Source: Massilia sp. Root351 (lineage in GTDB: Bacteria > Pseudomonadota > Gammaproteobacteria > Burkholderiales > Burkholderiaceae_D). From it: a stretch of 64,000 nt of DNA. Below, piece by piece: positions 18,147 to 25,523 of the stretch (the first letter of the stretch is position 1; every line of letters begins with the position of its first letter). A program made the position numbers and the translations under genes. The DNA is taken from the NCBI RefSeq assembly GCF_001425045.1, contig NZ_LMDJ01000002.1, forward strand, positions 186,001-250,000. The letters are read 5' to 3'. The notes beneath the pieces were generated by a model, which saw only the letters and a list, made by a program, of their open reading frames with translations, was not told the origin of the DNA and searched no databases.

Positions 18147-20333
18147 TTAGAAGCGGTAGTCCATCGTCAGCAGCACTTTGCGCGGCTGGCCATAGGTGTA
18201 GGGCGCGCCCCACCAGTAGCTGCCCGAACGATATTTCTTGTCCGTCAGGTTGGAGACGTTCAGCTGCAGCGACAGCTTGTTGTCGAACGCATAGCGCGCC
18301 ATCACGTCGACCAGCGCGTACGCCCCCTGGCCCACCTTCTCGGTCGCGCCGGTGGCCGGATTGGTTGCGCTGGCAGGACGGTCGCCTTCCCAGTTGACGC
18401 CGCCGCCGAAGCTCAGGCCGCTCAAGTCGCCCTGCAGGGTGTACTTGGTAAACAGTTTCAGCTGCTTGCGCGCGTGGTCCACCGCCACGTCCACGCCGTC
18501 GGCGTCCTTGGCGGAGAAGTGGGTCCAGCCCAGGCTCACGTTCCAGTTGCGGGCCAGGTCACCGTTCACTTCCATTTCATAGCCTTTCACCGTCACGCCC
18601 TGCGCGGTGCGGAAGGCGGGATTGGTGGTGCCCGGCACGAAGAAGCCGACGTCGGCCACCGCGAAGTTGCTCTGCTCGGTGCGGAACACGGCCGCCGAGG
18701 CGTTCAGTTTGCCGTCCAAGAACTCGCCCTTCAGGCCGGCTTCGTAGCTCTTGCCTTCCAGCGGGTCGAGATAGGCGCCGTTGCGGTCGCGGTTGGTTTG
18801 CGGCTTGAACTGGTCGGTGTAGCTGGCGTAGGCGGAGGTCTGCGGGGCCAGGTCGTACACCAGACCGGCGTATGGGGTGAACACGCGCTTGTGGTCGATC
18901 TGGTAGGCCGACGCGGTCCACGCGGCCGCTTCCTCGTCGCGCTGCCAGTTGCTTACGCGGCCGCCGACGATAGCCTTGAGCGCGTCGGTGAACTGCAGGC
19001 GCGCGGCGCCGTACAGGCCGGACTGCTCGGTGGTGCCGCGCGAGCCCTGGTAGCGCGGGCCCATGGCCGGCTCCGGATAGGACCCGTCCCAGTGGTTGAA
19101 GTCCGGCAGCGGCGCCATGTCGCCCACCAGGTCGCGGTTGCTCCAGCCTTCCGTCAGGCGGCTGTGCGTCAGGCCCACGTTGAGCTCGTGGTTGCGGCCG
19201 AACAGCTGGAACGGGCCGCTGGCGCTGGCGCTCACCTGGGTCTGCTTGGGATCGGAAATGTAGTGGTAGGGCAGGCCTTGCAGGCCGAGGCCGGTGGCGC
19301 GGTCCGGGTCGCCCCACACCCACAGCAGCTTGGAGTCCTCGTTCTGGCGGTGGTGGCTGATGTCGGCGCGCAGCGTCCAGCGGTTGGCCAAGGTGTGCTG
19401 CAGGTTGATGAAGGCGGTTTGCTCGTGCGTGTCCCACTGGTTCCAGCGGGTGGCGGTGGTTTTCGCGGTGTCCCAGTCGGTGCGCGAACCGTCCGTGTAC
19501 CAGTAGGGCAGGCCGGCCCACAGTACGCCGTTGCGCTCGTCGCGCTGGTCGCTCAGGCCCACGCTCAGGCGGGTGCTCTTGCCCAGGTCCGCGTCCACGA
19601 CGCCGTAGAACACCTTGTTGTCGGTGTGCTCCAGGTCGATGAAAGCGTCCTGTTTGCCGATGCTGGCGACAAAGCGGCCGCGCACCGAACCGTCCTGGTT
19701 CAGCGGGGTGCTCAGGTCCACCGTGCCGGTGCGCTGTTTCCAGGAACCGAGCTGGGCGCTGACGGAACCGGTGAACACCTTGCTGTCCGCATGCTTGCGC
19801 ACCAGGTTCACGGCCGCCGACGGATCGCCCGCGCCGCCCAGCAGGCCGGTCGCGCCGCGCACCACTTCGATGCGGTCATACATGGCGGTGTTGCCGGTTT
19901 CGATGCCGATATTGCCGGTGGCCATGGGGATGCCGTCGAACTGGAAATTTGTGATATCGAAGCCGCGTGCCGACAGCTGGTTGCGGCCCCGGTCCACCGG
20001 CTTGACCGAGATGCCGATGGTGCCGCCCAGTGCGTCGGCCACGGTGATCATGGCCTGGTCTTCGATGCGCTGGCGGGTGACGATGGAGACCGACTGCGGC
20101 GTGTCGCGCACCGACAGGTTCAGGCCGGTGGCCGTGCCCATGGCGCCCTTGGTGTAGGAATTCGATCCCTCGGTGGCGCCGGTCAGGCTGGCGCCTTGCA
20201 CCACTACCTGGGGCAGGACCTCGTCGGCGGCGGTAGCGGTATCAGGTTGCGGCTGGTCTTCGGCCTGGCTGTGCATGGCGCACAGCGCAAGGGAGACTGC
20301 CAGGACCAGGCGGCGGGGAGCGGGGGGATTCAT
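18147..20333 (-). CDS. TonB-dependent siderophore receptor
   Basis: A 728-residue outer-membrane receptor. A signal peptide (residues 1-24) is followed by the plug domain (about 45-200: RDTPQSVSIVTRQRIEDQ, RGFDITNFQFDGIP, YDRIEVVRGATGLLGGAGDPSAAVNLVRK) and a 22-strand barrel ending in the aromatic terminus VLLTMDYRF. This is the FhuE/FpvA/FoxA ferrisiderophore class. A TonB-box-like PQVVVQG lies near residue 40. It is the first gene of a four-gene operon with DUF3649, PepSY and DUF3325 and has a Fur-type promoter. The ligand cannot be told from sequence; a hydroxamate is common for this class. Confidence 0.9.
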   Translation of the reverse strand: MNPPAPRRLVLAVSLALCAMHSQAEDQPQPDTATAADEVLPQVVVQGASLTGATEGSNSYTKGAMGTATGLNLSVRDTPQSVSIVTRQRIEDQAMITVADALGGTIGISVKPVDRGRNQLSARGFDITNFQFDGIPMATGNIGIETGNTAMYDRIEVVRGATGLLGGAGDPSAAVNLVRKHADSKVFTGSVSAQLGSWKQRTGTVDLSTPLNQDGSVRGRFVASIGKQDAFIDLEHTDNKVFYGVVDADLGKSTRLSVGLSDQRDERNGVLWAGLPYWYTDGSRTDWDTAKTTATRWNQWDTHEQTAFINLQHTLANRWTLRADISHHRQNEDSKLLWVWGDPDRATGLGLQGLPYHYISDPKQTQVSASASGPFQLFGRNHELNVGLTHSRLTEGWSNRDLVGDMAPLPDFNHWDGSYPEPAMGPRYQGSRGTTEQSGLYGAARLQFTDALKAIVGGRVSNWQRDEEAAAWTASAYQIDHKRVFTPYAGLVYDLAPQTSAYASYTDQFKPQTNRDRNGAYLDPLEGKSYEAGLKGEFLDGKLNASAAVFRTEQSNFAVADVGFFVPGTTNPAFRTAQGVTVKGYEMEVNGDLARNWNVSLGWTHFSAKDADGVDVAVDHARKQLKLFTKYTLQGDLSGLSFGGGVNWEGDRPASATNPATGATEKVGQGAYALVDVMARYAFDNKLSLQLNVSNLTDKKYRSGSYWWGAPYTYGQPRKVLLTMDYRF

Positions 20334-20350
20334 GGGGTATCGGCCTCTAG

Positions 20351-20409
20351 ATGAGAATGCAAATGAGAATTGTTCGCAATATTATATGGTGAAGATGCCC
20401 AATTTGCAA
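20351..20409 (-). promoter_or_regulatory. Fur-controlled promoter of the siderophore receptor operon
   Basis: On the minus strand a -35 TTGCAA (20409-20404), a 17-base spacer and a perfect -10 TATAAT (20386-20381) are seen. Directly downstream, over the initiation site, lie AACAATTCTCATTTGCATTCTCAT-like hexamer repeats (20351-20375), with ATGAGAAT occurring twice 10 bases apart on the plus strand, which is a Fur-box arrangement. Binding would block initiation under iron sufficiency. Confidence 0.75.
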
Positions 20410-20439
20410 AAAAATGCCGTTGCCCTAGGGGCGGCGCGG

Positions 20440-22032
20440 TTATCGGCCTCGCTGAAATACCACCCGTACGCCATGCCGCCCCAGCGCTTGCGCCAAGCCG
20501 GCAGGATCTGCCACATGCCCGATGCTGGCGTATGCGTAGGGGGAGGGAAACGATTGATAGAAGACGACGACAGTCTTGGCACCGTACAACATGAGGTCGC
20601 CATTGCGTATCGTTCCCGGTTTGCTGGCATCCGCTGGCAATGCCGCCGGCAGATCCGCGTGCTTCTCGTTTCCGTTGAGCTCGGCCATCTGCAGTGTCAG
20701 CGGCAGCATCCCTGCCAATGCGCGCGCGGTCGCGTTCTCGGCCAAAGTGACGCCGAAGCGGCGTTCGCCGACCACCATGCAGACCTGCGATGTCTCCACT
20801 GCAGGGCTGGTGGCGCCCGCTGCATTGGCGCCCTGGGCCGGCTGTGCGCGCGAGGCCAGGAAGGTGAGGAAGGCGGCCATCAGCAGCATGACTGCGCTCG
20901 CGATCAGCGTGCTTCGGTATCCGGCCTTGTCGAATAACAAGCCGCCGATGGTGGAGCCGGACGCGATGGCAAGCTGCACAACGGCCACCATCAGCCCGCC
21001 TCCGGCTTCCGCATCCCGGGGCAGGGTTTTCGCCAGCCAGGACCACCAGCCCACCGGCGCAGCGGTCGCAACCGCGCCCCAGATGCCCAGCAGTGCGGCC
21101 ACGATGGCGACCCGGCCGCCAAAGATGGTGAGCGCCACGGCGATCAATGCCATCAGGATGGGAATCGCCACCAGCGTCCAGTAAAAGTTCCACTTCAGGA
21201 AGCTGCCGATGACGGTGCTGCCCACGAAGCCACCAACGCCAATTCCCAGCAGGACAAGCGAAAGCGTGGAGATCTCCACGCGCGTGACGGTTTCCAGGAA
21301 CGGGCGCAAATAGGTGAACAAGGTGAACTGCCCCATGAAGAACGCGGCCACGGCCAGCATGCCCCATGCCACCGCCGGATTCCTGAGCAGTCTGAAGGCG
21401 TTGTGGGAGCCCGCCACGCCAGCTCGGGGCTGCATGGCGGGCAGGCTGCACCACTGCCAGGCAAAGGCAAGCAAGGCCACTGGCACCAGGCAGAAGAATG
21501 CCCCTCGCCATCCGATCACCGCCCCCAGGTAACTGCCCAGCGGCGCAGCAACCACGGTTGCCAGCGCGTTGCCGCCATTGAAGATGGCCAAGGCGCGCGG
21601 CACCTGGTGAGATGGCACCAGACGCATCGCGGTGGCTGCCGACAGCGACCAGAAGCCGCCGACAACCACGCCGATCAGGGCGCGGCCGGCCATATAGAGC
21701 AGGTAGTTCGGCGCCATCGCAACGACGGCCCCGGAAATGGCCATCAGCGCAGTCAGCCCCAGCAGGAGGATTCTGCGGTCCATGCTGCCGGCCACTGCCG
21801 AAATCGACAGGCTGGTGAGCACCGCGAACGTCCCGGAGATGGCGATCCCTTGTCCTGCCTGGCCTTCGCTGACCAGGAGATCCCTGGCCATCGGGGTCAA
21901 CAGGCTGACCGGCATGAACTCCGAGGCGATCAGCGTGAAAACGCAGAGCGTCATGGCGAAGACGCCGCCCCATGCTGCCGCTTGTGCATCCGCCTGGCTG
22001 CGCCCAAGCGCGCCCTGTTGGGTAATGGGCAT
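20440..22032 (-). CDS. DHA1-type MFS transporter fused to a cyclophilin-like domain
   Basis: A 530-residue protein. Residues about 20-400 are a 12-helix major facilitator of the DHA1 drug-efflux type (SEFMPVSLLTPMARDL in helix 1, GRALIGVVVGGFWSLS in helix 4, DKAGYRSTLIASAVMLL in the last pair). After a short linker, the last 120 residues form a soluble domain (GERRFGVTLAENATARALAGMLPLTLQM..., ending YASIGHVADPAGLAQALGRHGVRVVF) that matches the small bacterial cyclophilin-like proteins, a fold often encoded separately. The fusion is in one uninterrupted frame. The partner LysR gene is divergent, 169 bases away. Substrate unknown. Confidence 0.8.
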   Translation of the reverse strand: MPITQQGALGRSQADAQAAAWGGVFAMTLCVFTLIASEFMPVSLLTPMARDLLVSEGQAGQGIAISGTFAVLTSLSISAVAGSMDRRILLLGLTALMAISGAVVAMAPNYLLYMAGRALIGVVVGGFWSLSAATAMRLVPSHQVPRALAIFNGGNALATVVAAPLGSYLGAVIGWRGAFFCLVPVALLAFAWQWCSLPAMQPRAGVAGSHNAFRLLRNPAVAWGMLAVAAFFMGQFTLFTYLRPFLETVTRVEISTLSLVLLGIGVGGFVGSTVIGSFLKWNFYWTLVAIPILMALIAVALTIFGGRVAIVAALLGIWGAVATAAPVGWWSWLAKTLPRDAEAGGGLMVAVVQLAIASGSTIGGLLFDKAGYRSTLIASAVMLLMAAFLTFLASRAQPAQGANAAGATSPAVETSQVCMVVGERRFGVTLAENATARALAGMLPLTLQMAELNGNEKHADLPAALPADASKPGTIRNGDLMLYGAKTVVVFYQSFPSPYAYASIGHVADPAGLAQALGRHGVRVVFQRGR

Positions 22033-22148
22033 ATTTTTTTCCAGTGTGCATAGGGAATGAGGCGAACGCTCATCCGTTCAACGCCATCCTAGGGCGCGGC
22101 CAGGGCGCCGACACGCGGGAAAGCGGAAAAAGTATATGGGCTGCAGCC

Positions 22149-22169
22149 ATGAATGTTCGGTATATTCAT
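22149..22169. promoter_or_regulatory. Candidate LysR-type binding site
   Basis: The inverted repeat ATGAAT-N9-ATTCAT lies 33 bases before the LysR gene and in the shared region with the divergent MFS gene. It has the size and dyad symmetry of LysR-family recognition sites (T-N11-A). Sequence-only prediction. Confidence 0.4.
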
Positions 22170-22201
22170 GCTTAAAATCGCAGATAACTTGGGGGCGATG
22201 T

Positions 22202-23095
22202 ATGGCCAGAGACAACATTATTGATATCCTGATCTTTTTCGAGGTCGCCCGCGAACGCAGTTTTACGCGGGCCGCGATCAAGCTTGGCATGTCTCAGTCC
22301 ACGCTCAGCCACATCGTTCGCGATCTGGAGGCCCGGCTGGGCGTGCGGCTGCTGAACCGGACCACGCGCAGTGTTTCGCCGACTGACGCGGGCGAGCGCC
22401 TGCTGCGGAACGTGGCGCCCCGGCTTGACGAGGTGCACGCCGAAATCGCTGCCGTCAGCGACTTGAACGGCAAGCCGGCAGGCACGGTGCGCATCACCGC
22501 CATCGACCACATTATCGACACGCTGCTATGGCCCAGGCTGGCGCCGGTGCTGCCGGATTATCCCGACCTGAACGTCGAGATGCACTCGGACTACAAGCTG
22601 ATCGACATTGCGGCAGACCGGTATGACATCGGCGTGCGCTACGGCGACCAGGTGGAAGAGGACATGATCGCAGTCCGGCTCACGCCCGACATCCCGACGA
22701 TAATCGTCGGCTCGCCTGGCTACTTCTCGTGGCACTCCCGGCCAGCCACCCTGCAAGACCTCATGAAGCACAACTGCATCACCTTGCGGCTGGCAAGCAG
22801 TGGCGGCATCTACGCGTGGGAACTGCAACACGGCGGCCGCCGTATCGAGGCCAGGGTGAGCGGGCAGACAGTTTTCACCAGCGCTTTGCCCATGGTGCAG
22901 GCTGCACTGAGCGGCAATGGACTGGCATTCGTGACGGAAGATCTGGTGGCTGAGCATGTGCGCGAAGGCCGGCTCATCAGCGTCATGCCGGACTGGTGCG
23001 GCAGCTTTCCCGGCCTGCACGCGTACTACCCCAGCCGCCGCCACGAATCAAGAGCGCTGCGCATCGTGGTCGATGCCATCCGGCACAGGGGATGA
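22202..23095 (+). CDS. LysR-family transcriptional regulator
   Basis: A 297-residue regulator. The N-terminal winged helix-turn-helix (residues about 4-62) contains FEVARERSFTRAAIKLGMSQSTLSHIVRDLE and LLNRTTRSVSPTDAGERLL. The effector-binding periplasmic-protein-like domain follows. The ATG at 22202 begins the conserved HTH; an earlier ATG at 22136 overlaps the putative operator. Divergent orientation suggests it controls the MFS-cyclophilin gene, as is usual for LysR pairs. Confidence 0.88.
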   Translation: MARDNIIDILIFFEVARERSFTRAAIKLGMSQSTLSHIVRDLEARLGVRLLNRTTRSVSPTDAGERLLRNVAPRLDEVHAEIAAVSDLNGKPAGTVRITAIDHIIDTLLWPRLAPVLPDYPDLNVEMHSDYKLIDIAADRYDIGVRYGDQVEEDMIAVRLTPDIPTIIVGSPGYFSWHSRPATLQDLMKHNCITLRLASSGGIYAWELQHGGRRIEARVSGQTVFTSALPMVQAALSGNGLAFVTEDLVAEHVREGRLISVMPDWCGSFPGLHAYYPSRRHESRALRIVVDAIRHRG

Positions 23096-23125
23096 GCCGT
23101 TAACTTCAGCTGGCCGCAAGAGAAT

Positions 23126-24373
23126 CTAATGCACCGCGTGCAGCTTGACCGCCGTTCCCTCGTCGCGCCCGCCCCAGGCGGCGATGGCGGCGGCCATGCC
23201 GATGGCGAAGGCGCCGCCCACCACCATGGCGCTGGCCACGCCCAGGTGGTCGACCGCCATGCCGCCCACCAGCGCGCCGCAAGCCAGCGACACCTGGGCC
23301 GTGGCGACGAACACGGCGCCGCCGCTTTCCATGGCGTCCGGCGCGGCGCGGAACATCCAGGTTTGCACCGAGATCGGCATCATGCCGAATGCCAGGCCCC
23401 AGGTGATGATGAGGGCGGTGGCGCCCCACAGGGTGGTGCCCAGCAGCGGCAGCAGCGCCGCCGACACGCCCATCACCAGGCCGGTGGCGATCAGCGAATT
23501 GCGCACGCTGCGCGCCACGGCCCAGCCGCCGATGAGGTTGCCGATGAAGCCTGCCGCGCCATAGGTCAGCAGCAGGGCGCTGGTGGCTTTCGCGCTCAGC
23601 CCGCTGATCTGGGTCAGGAACGGCGTCACGTAGGTGTAGGCGGCAAACTGGCCGATGAACACCAGCAGCGTGGCGAGCATGCCCAGGCGGCCTTTTTTCA
23701 CGCGCAGCAGGGCCGGCAGGTGGGCAAAGGTGGTGGCCTTGTCGGTCGGCAGGCGCGGCAGCAGGAACAGCTGCATCAGGAACACCAGCACGGAAACCGC
23801 GCCGGCCGCCGCGAACGCCATGCGCCAGCCCAGCGCCTCGCCGATCAGGGCGCCGGCCGGCACGCCGGCCACGGTGCCCAGCGAGATGCCGGCGAAGATG
23901 ATGGCGGTGGCGCGCGTGGCGGACGCCGCCGGTACCAGCCGGCCGCCCAGCGCGCCGCCTATGGCCCAGAAGCCGCCCACGCCAATGCCCAGCAGCGCCC
24001 GGCCCAGCAGCACCACCGGCAGCGAGTGCGACAGGGCCACGATCAGGTTGGAGACGGCCAGCAGCGCGGTCAGGCCCAGGATCACGTGGCGCCGGTCGCT
24101 CTTGCCCACGCCGACGGTGACCAGGATGGCGGCGAACGCCGCCACCACGCCGGGGATGGTCACCATCATGCCGGCGATGCCTTCGGTCACGGCCAGCTCG
24201 GCGGCAATGGCGGGCAGCAGGCCCACCGGCAGGAATTCCGTAGTGACCAGCGCGAACGAGCCTACCGCGACGGACAGCACGGCCAGCCACGCGGAGCCGG
24301 GCGGCGGGCTGGCGGGGGAGGAAATGGGGGCGTCGCCGTCGGGCGCGCGCAGGGCGTTTGATTTGTTTTGCAT
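23126..24373 (-). CDS. DHA1-family MFS efflux transporter
   Basis: A 415-residue inner-membrane transporter with 12 predicted helices. Family marks: TTEFLPVGLLPAIAAEL in helix 1, KSDRRHVILGL in loop 2-3 and GRALLGIGVGGFWAIGGAL in helix 4, as in arabinose-efflux/YdhP-type permeases. The ATG at 24373 has AAGGA before it; in-frame codons upstream overlap the TetR promoter. It is transcribed divergently from a TetR regulator with two operator-like repeats between them. Export of a small toxic compound is likely; the substrate is unknown. Confidence 0.85.
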   Translation of the reverse strand: MQNKSNALRAPDGDAPISSPASPPPGSAWLAVLSVAVGSFALVTTEFLPVGLLPAIAAELAVTEGIAGMMVTIPGVVAAFAAILVTVGVGKSDRRHVILGLTALLAVSNLIVALSHSLPVVLLGRALLGIGVGGFWAIGGALGGRLVPAASATRATAIIFAGISLGTVAGVPAGALIGEALGWRMAFAAAGAVSVLVFLMQLFLLPRLPTDKATTFAHLPALLRVKKGRLGMLATLLVFIGQFAAYTYVTPFLTQISGLSAKATSALLLTYGAAGFIGNLIGGWAVARSVRNSLIATGLVMGVSAALLPLLGTTLWGATALIITWGLAFGMMPISVQTWMFRAAPDAMESGGAVFVATAQVSLACGALVGGMAVDHLGVASAMVVGGAFAIGMAAAIAAWGGRDEGTAVKLHAVH

Positions 24374-24405
24374 GGGTATCCTTATGGCCTGTGCAGTAAA
24401 AACAC

Positions 24406-24477
24406 TTGAGTTTTTTACTGATCGGTTCATAATCTACGCCAGCGACGCCTTTGTCAATCAATTTTTAACTGATCGGT
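24406..24477 (+). promoter_or_regulatory. TetR promoter with two operator-like repeats
   Basis: A promoter TTGAGT (24406-24411), 16-base spacer, CATAAT (24428-24433) contains ACTGATCGGT in its spacer (24417-24426). The same ten bases recur at 24468-24477, immediately before the tetR ATG. Both are preceded by a T-run. The repeats are near-palindromic, as TetR operators are, and would allow autorepression and control of the divergent transporter. Confidence 0.6.
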
Positions 24478-25089
24478 ATGAAAGATAGTTCCGCCACCGC
24501 CCGCAAAACCGGCCGCCCGCGTACCTTTGACGAGGACGCGGCGCTGGAGCAGGCCATGAACGTATTCTGGGAAAAGGGATTCGAGGGCAGTTCGCTGCAA
24601 GACTTGACCGACGCCATGGGCATGAACCGGCCCAGCCTGTATGCCATCTTCGGCAACAAGGAGAATCTGTTCCGCATGGCGGTGGAGCGCTACAGTGCGG
24701 GCCACGAACCGGAAGCCGTGGCCGCGCTGATGGAGCCGACCGCGCGCGCGGTGGTGGGGCATCTGCTGCGCGCCGCGGCGGACGCGCAAACCGAAGACGG
24801 CAAGCCGCACGGCTGCCTGGTGATCAACGGCGCGTTGGCCTGTGGGGAAGAGGCGCTGCCGCTGCGGCAGTCGCTGGCGGAGCGCCGCGCGCAAAAGGAG
24901 GACAGGCTGCGCCAGCGTTTCGAACGCGCCCGGCGCGAAGGCGACCTGCCGCCCGACACCTGCGCGCTCCAGCTGGCGCGCTATGTGATGACCGTTTCGC
25001 ACGGCATGGCGGTGCAGGCCATGGACGGCGCCACGCGCCGGCAACTGCACGAAGTGGTGGACCAGGTGCTGCGCGCCTGGCCATCGTGA
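24478..25089 (+). CDS. TetR/AcrR-family transcriptional regulator
   Basis: A 203-residue repressor. The N-terminal HTH (residues about 13-60) reads GRPRTFDEDAALEQAMNVFWEKGFEGSSLQDLTDAMGMNRPSLYAIFGNKENLF, a textbook TetR domain; the C-terminal ligand domain carries the GCLVINGALACG segment common to this subgroup. It is divergent from the MFS transporter and preceded directly by a candidate operator, so local autoregulation is likely. Confidence 0.88.
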   Translation: MKDSSATARKTGRPRTFDEDAALEQAMNVFWEKGFEGSSLQDLTDAMGMNRPSLYAIFGNKENLFRMAVERYSAGHEPEAVAALMEPTARAVVGHLLRAAADAQTEDGKPHGCLVINGALACGEEALPLRQSLAERRAQKEDRLRQRFERARREGDLPPDTCALQLARYVMTVSHGMAVQAMDGATRRQLHEVVDQVLRAWPS

Positions 25090-25113
25090 CCTGACTTCAG
25101 CGCTGTTACGGCC

Positions 25114-25320
25114 TTACTTTCCCGGCCATGCTGCGCGCCGCAATGCGGCCAGCGGCAAGCCGAACAGCGCTGCCACCATCGGGTCGCGCTGCACCAGGCA
25201 GTCATTGGGACGGAACCGCAACGGTTCGTCGTCGATCAGCCGGTGCACCCGGTGGCCCTCGCGGCTCACGGTGACGTTCAACTTCGGGCCGACATACCGG
25301 CGCGCCAAGTAATCATCCAT
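25114..25320 (-). CDS. Small hypothetical protein
   Basis: A 68-residue basic protein with a strong AGGAGG before its ATG. It starts MDDYLARRYVGPKLNVTVSREGHRV and ends in alanine/leucine-rich LPLAALRRAAWPGK. I do not recognise the family. It lies between tetR (convergent) and the divergent nosZ promoter region. Confidence 0.5.
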   Translation of the reverse strand: MDDYLARRYVGPKLNVTVSREGHRVHRLIDDEPLRFRPNDCLVQRDPMVAALFGLPLAALRRAAWPGK

Positions 25321-25391
25321 TTTTTCCTCCTGCGTTAGACCTGGCCGTCATTGTGCGCGCGCCGCGTTGGCCGCGCCATAGCTCGTCCTGC

Positions 25392-25397
25392 CTAGTC
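25392..25397. promoter_or_regulatory. CTAGTC motif upstream of the nosZ promoter
   Basis: CTAGTCAC lies centred about 39 bases upstream of the FNR box, near -81 of the predicted nosZ initiation site. The same rare motif precedes narK, narG and moaA (see findings). Candidate activator site; function inferred. Confidence 0.4.
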
Positions 25398-25426
25398 ACT
25401 CTTCTTTTTCTGTCTCACAGGAAATC

Positions 25427-25469
25427 TTGATTCAGATCATATCGCCGCGCCGGTACTGGCGCGGACAAT
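25427..25469 (+). promoter_or_regulatory. FNR/Dnr box and -10 of the nos operon
   Basis: TTGAT-TCAG-ATCAT (25427-25440) matches the FNR/Dnr consensus TTGAT-N4-ATCAA with one mismatch. A -10-like GACAAT begins 30.5 bases after the box centre (25464-25469), giving the -41.5 geometry of class II FNR promoters. The nosZ ATG follows 55 bases later. Confidence 0.75.
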
Positions 25470-25523
25470 GGCGCTTGCCTATCCACACCAAAGCAGACCA
25501 AGCACACTAAGGAGTAACAGCAG

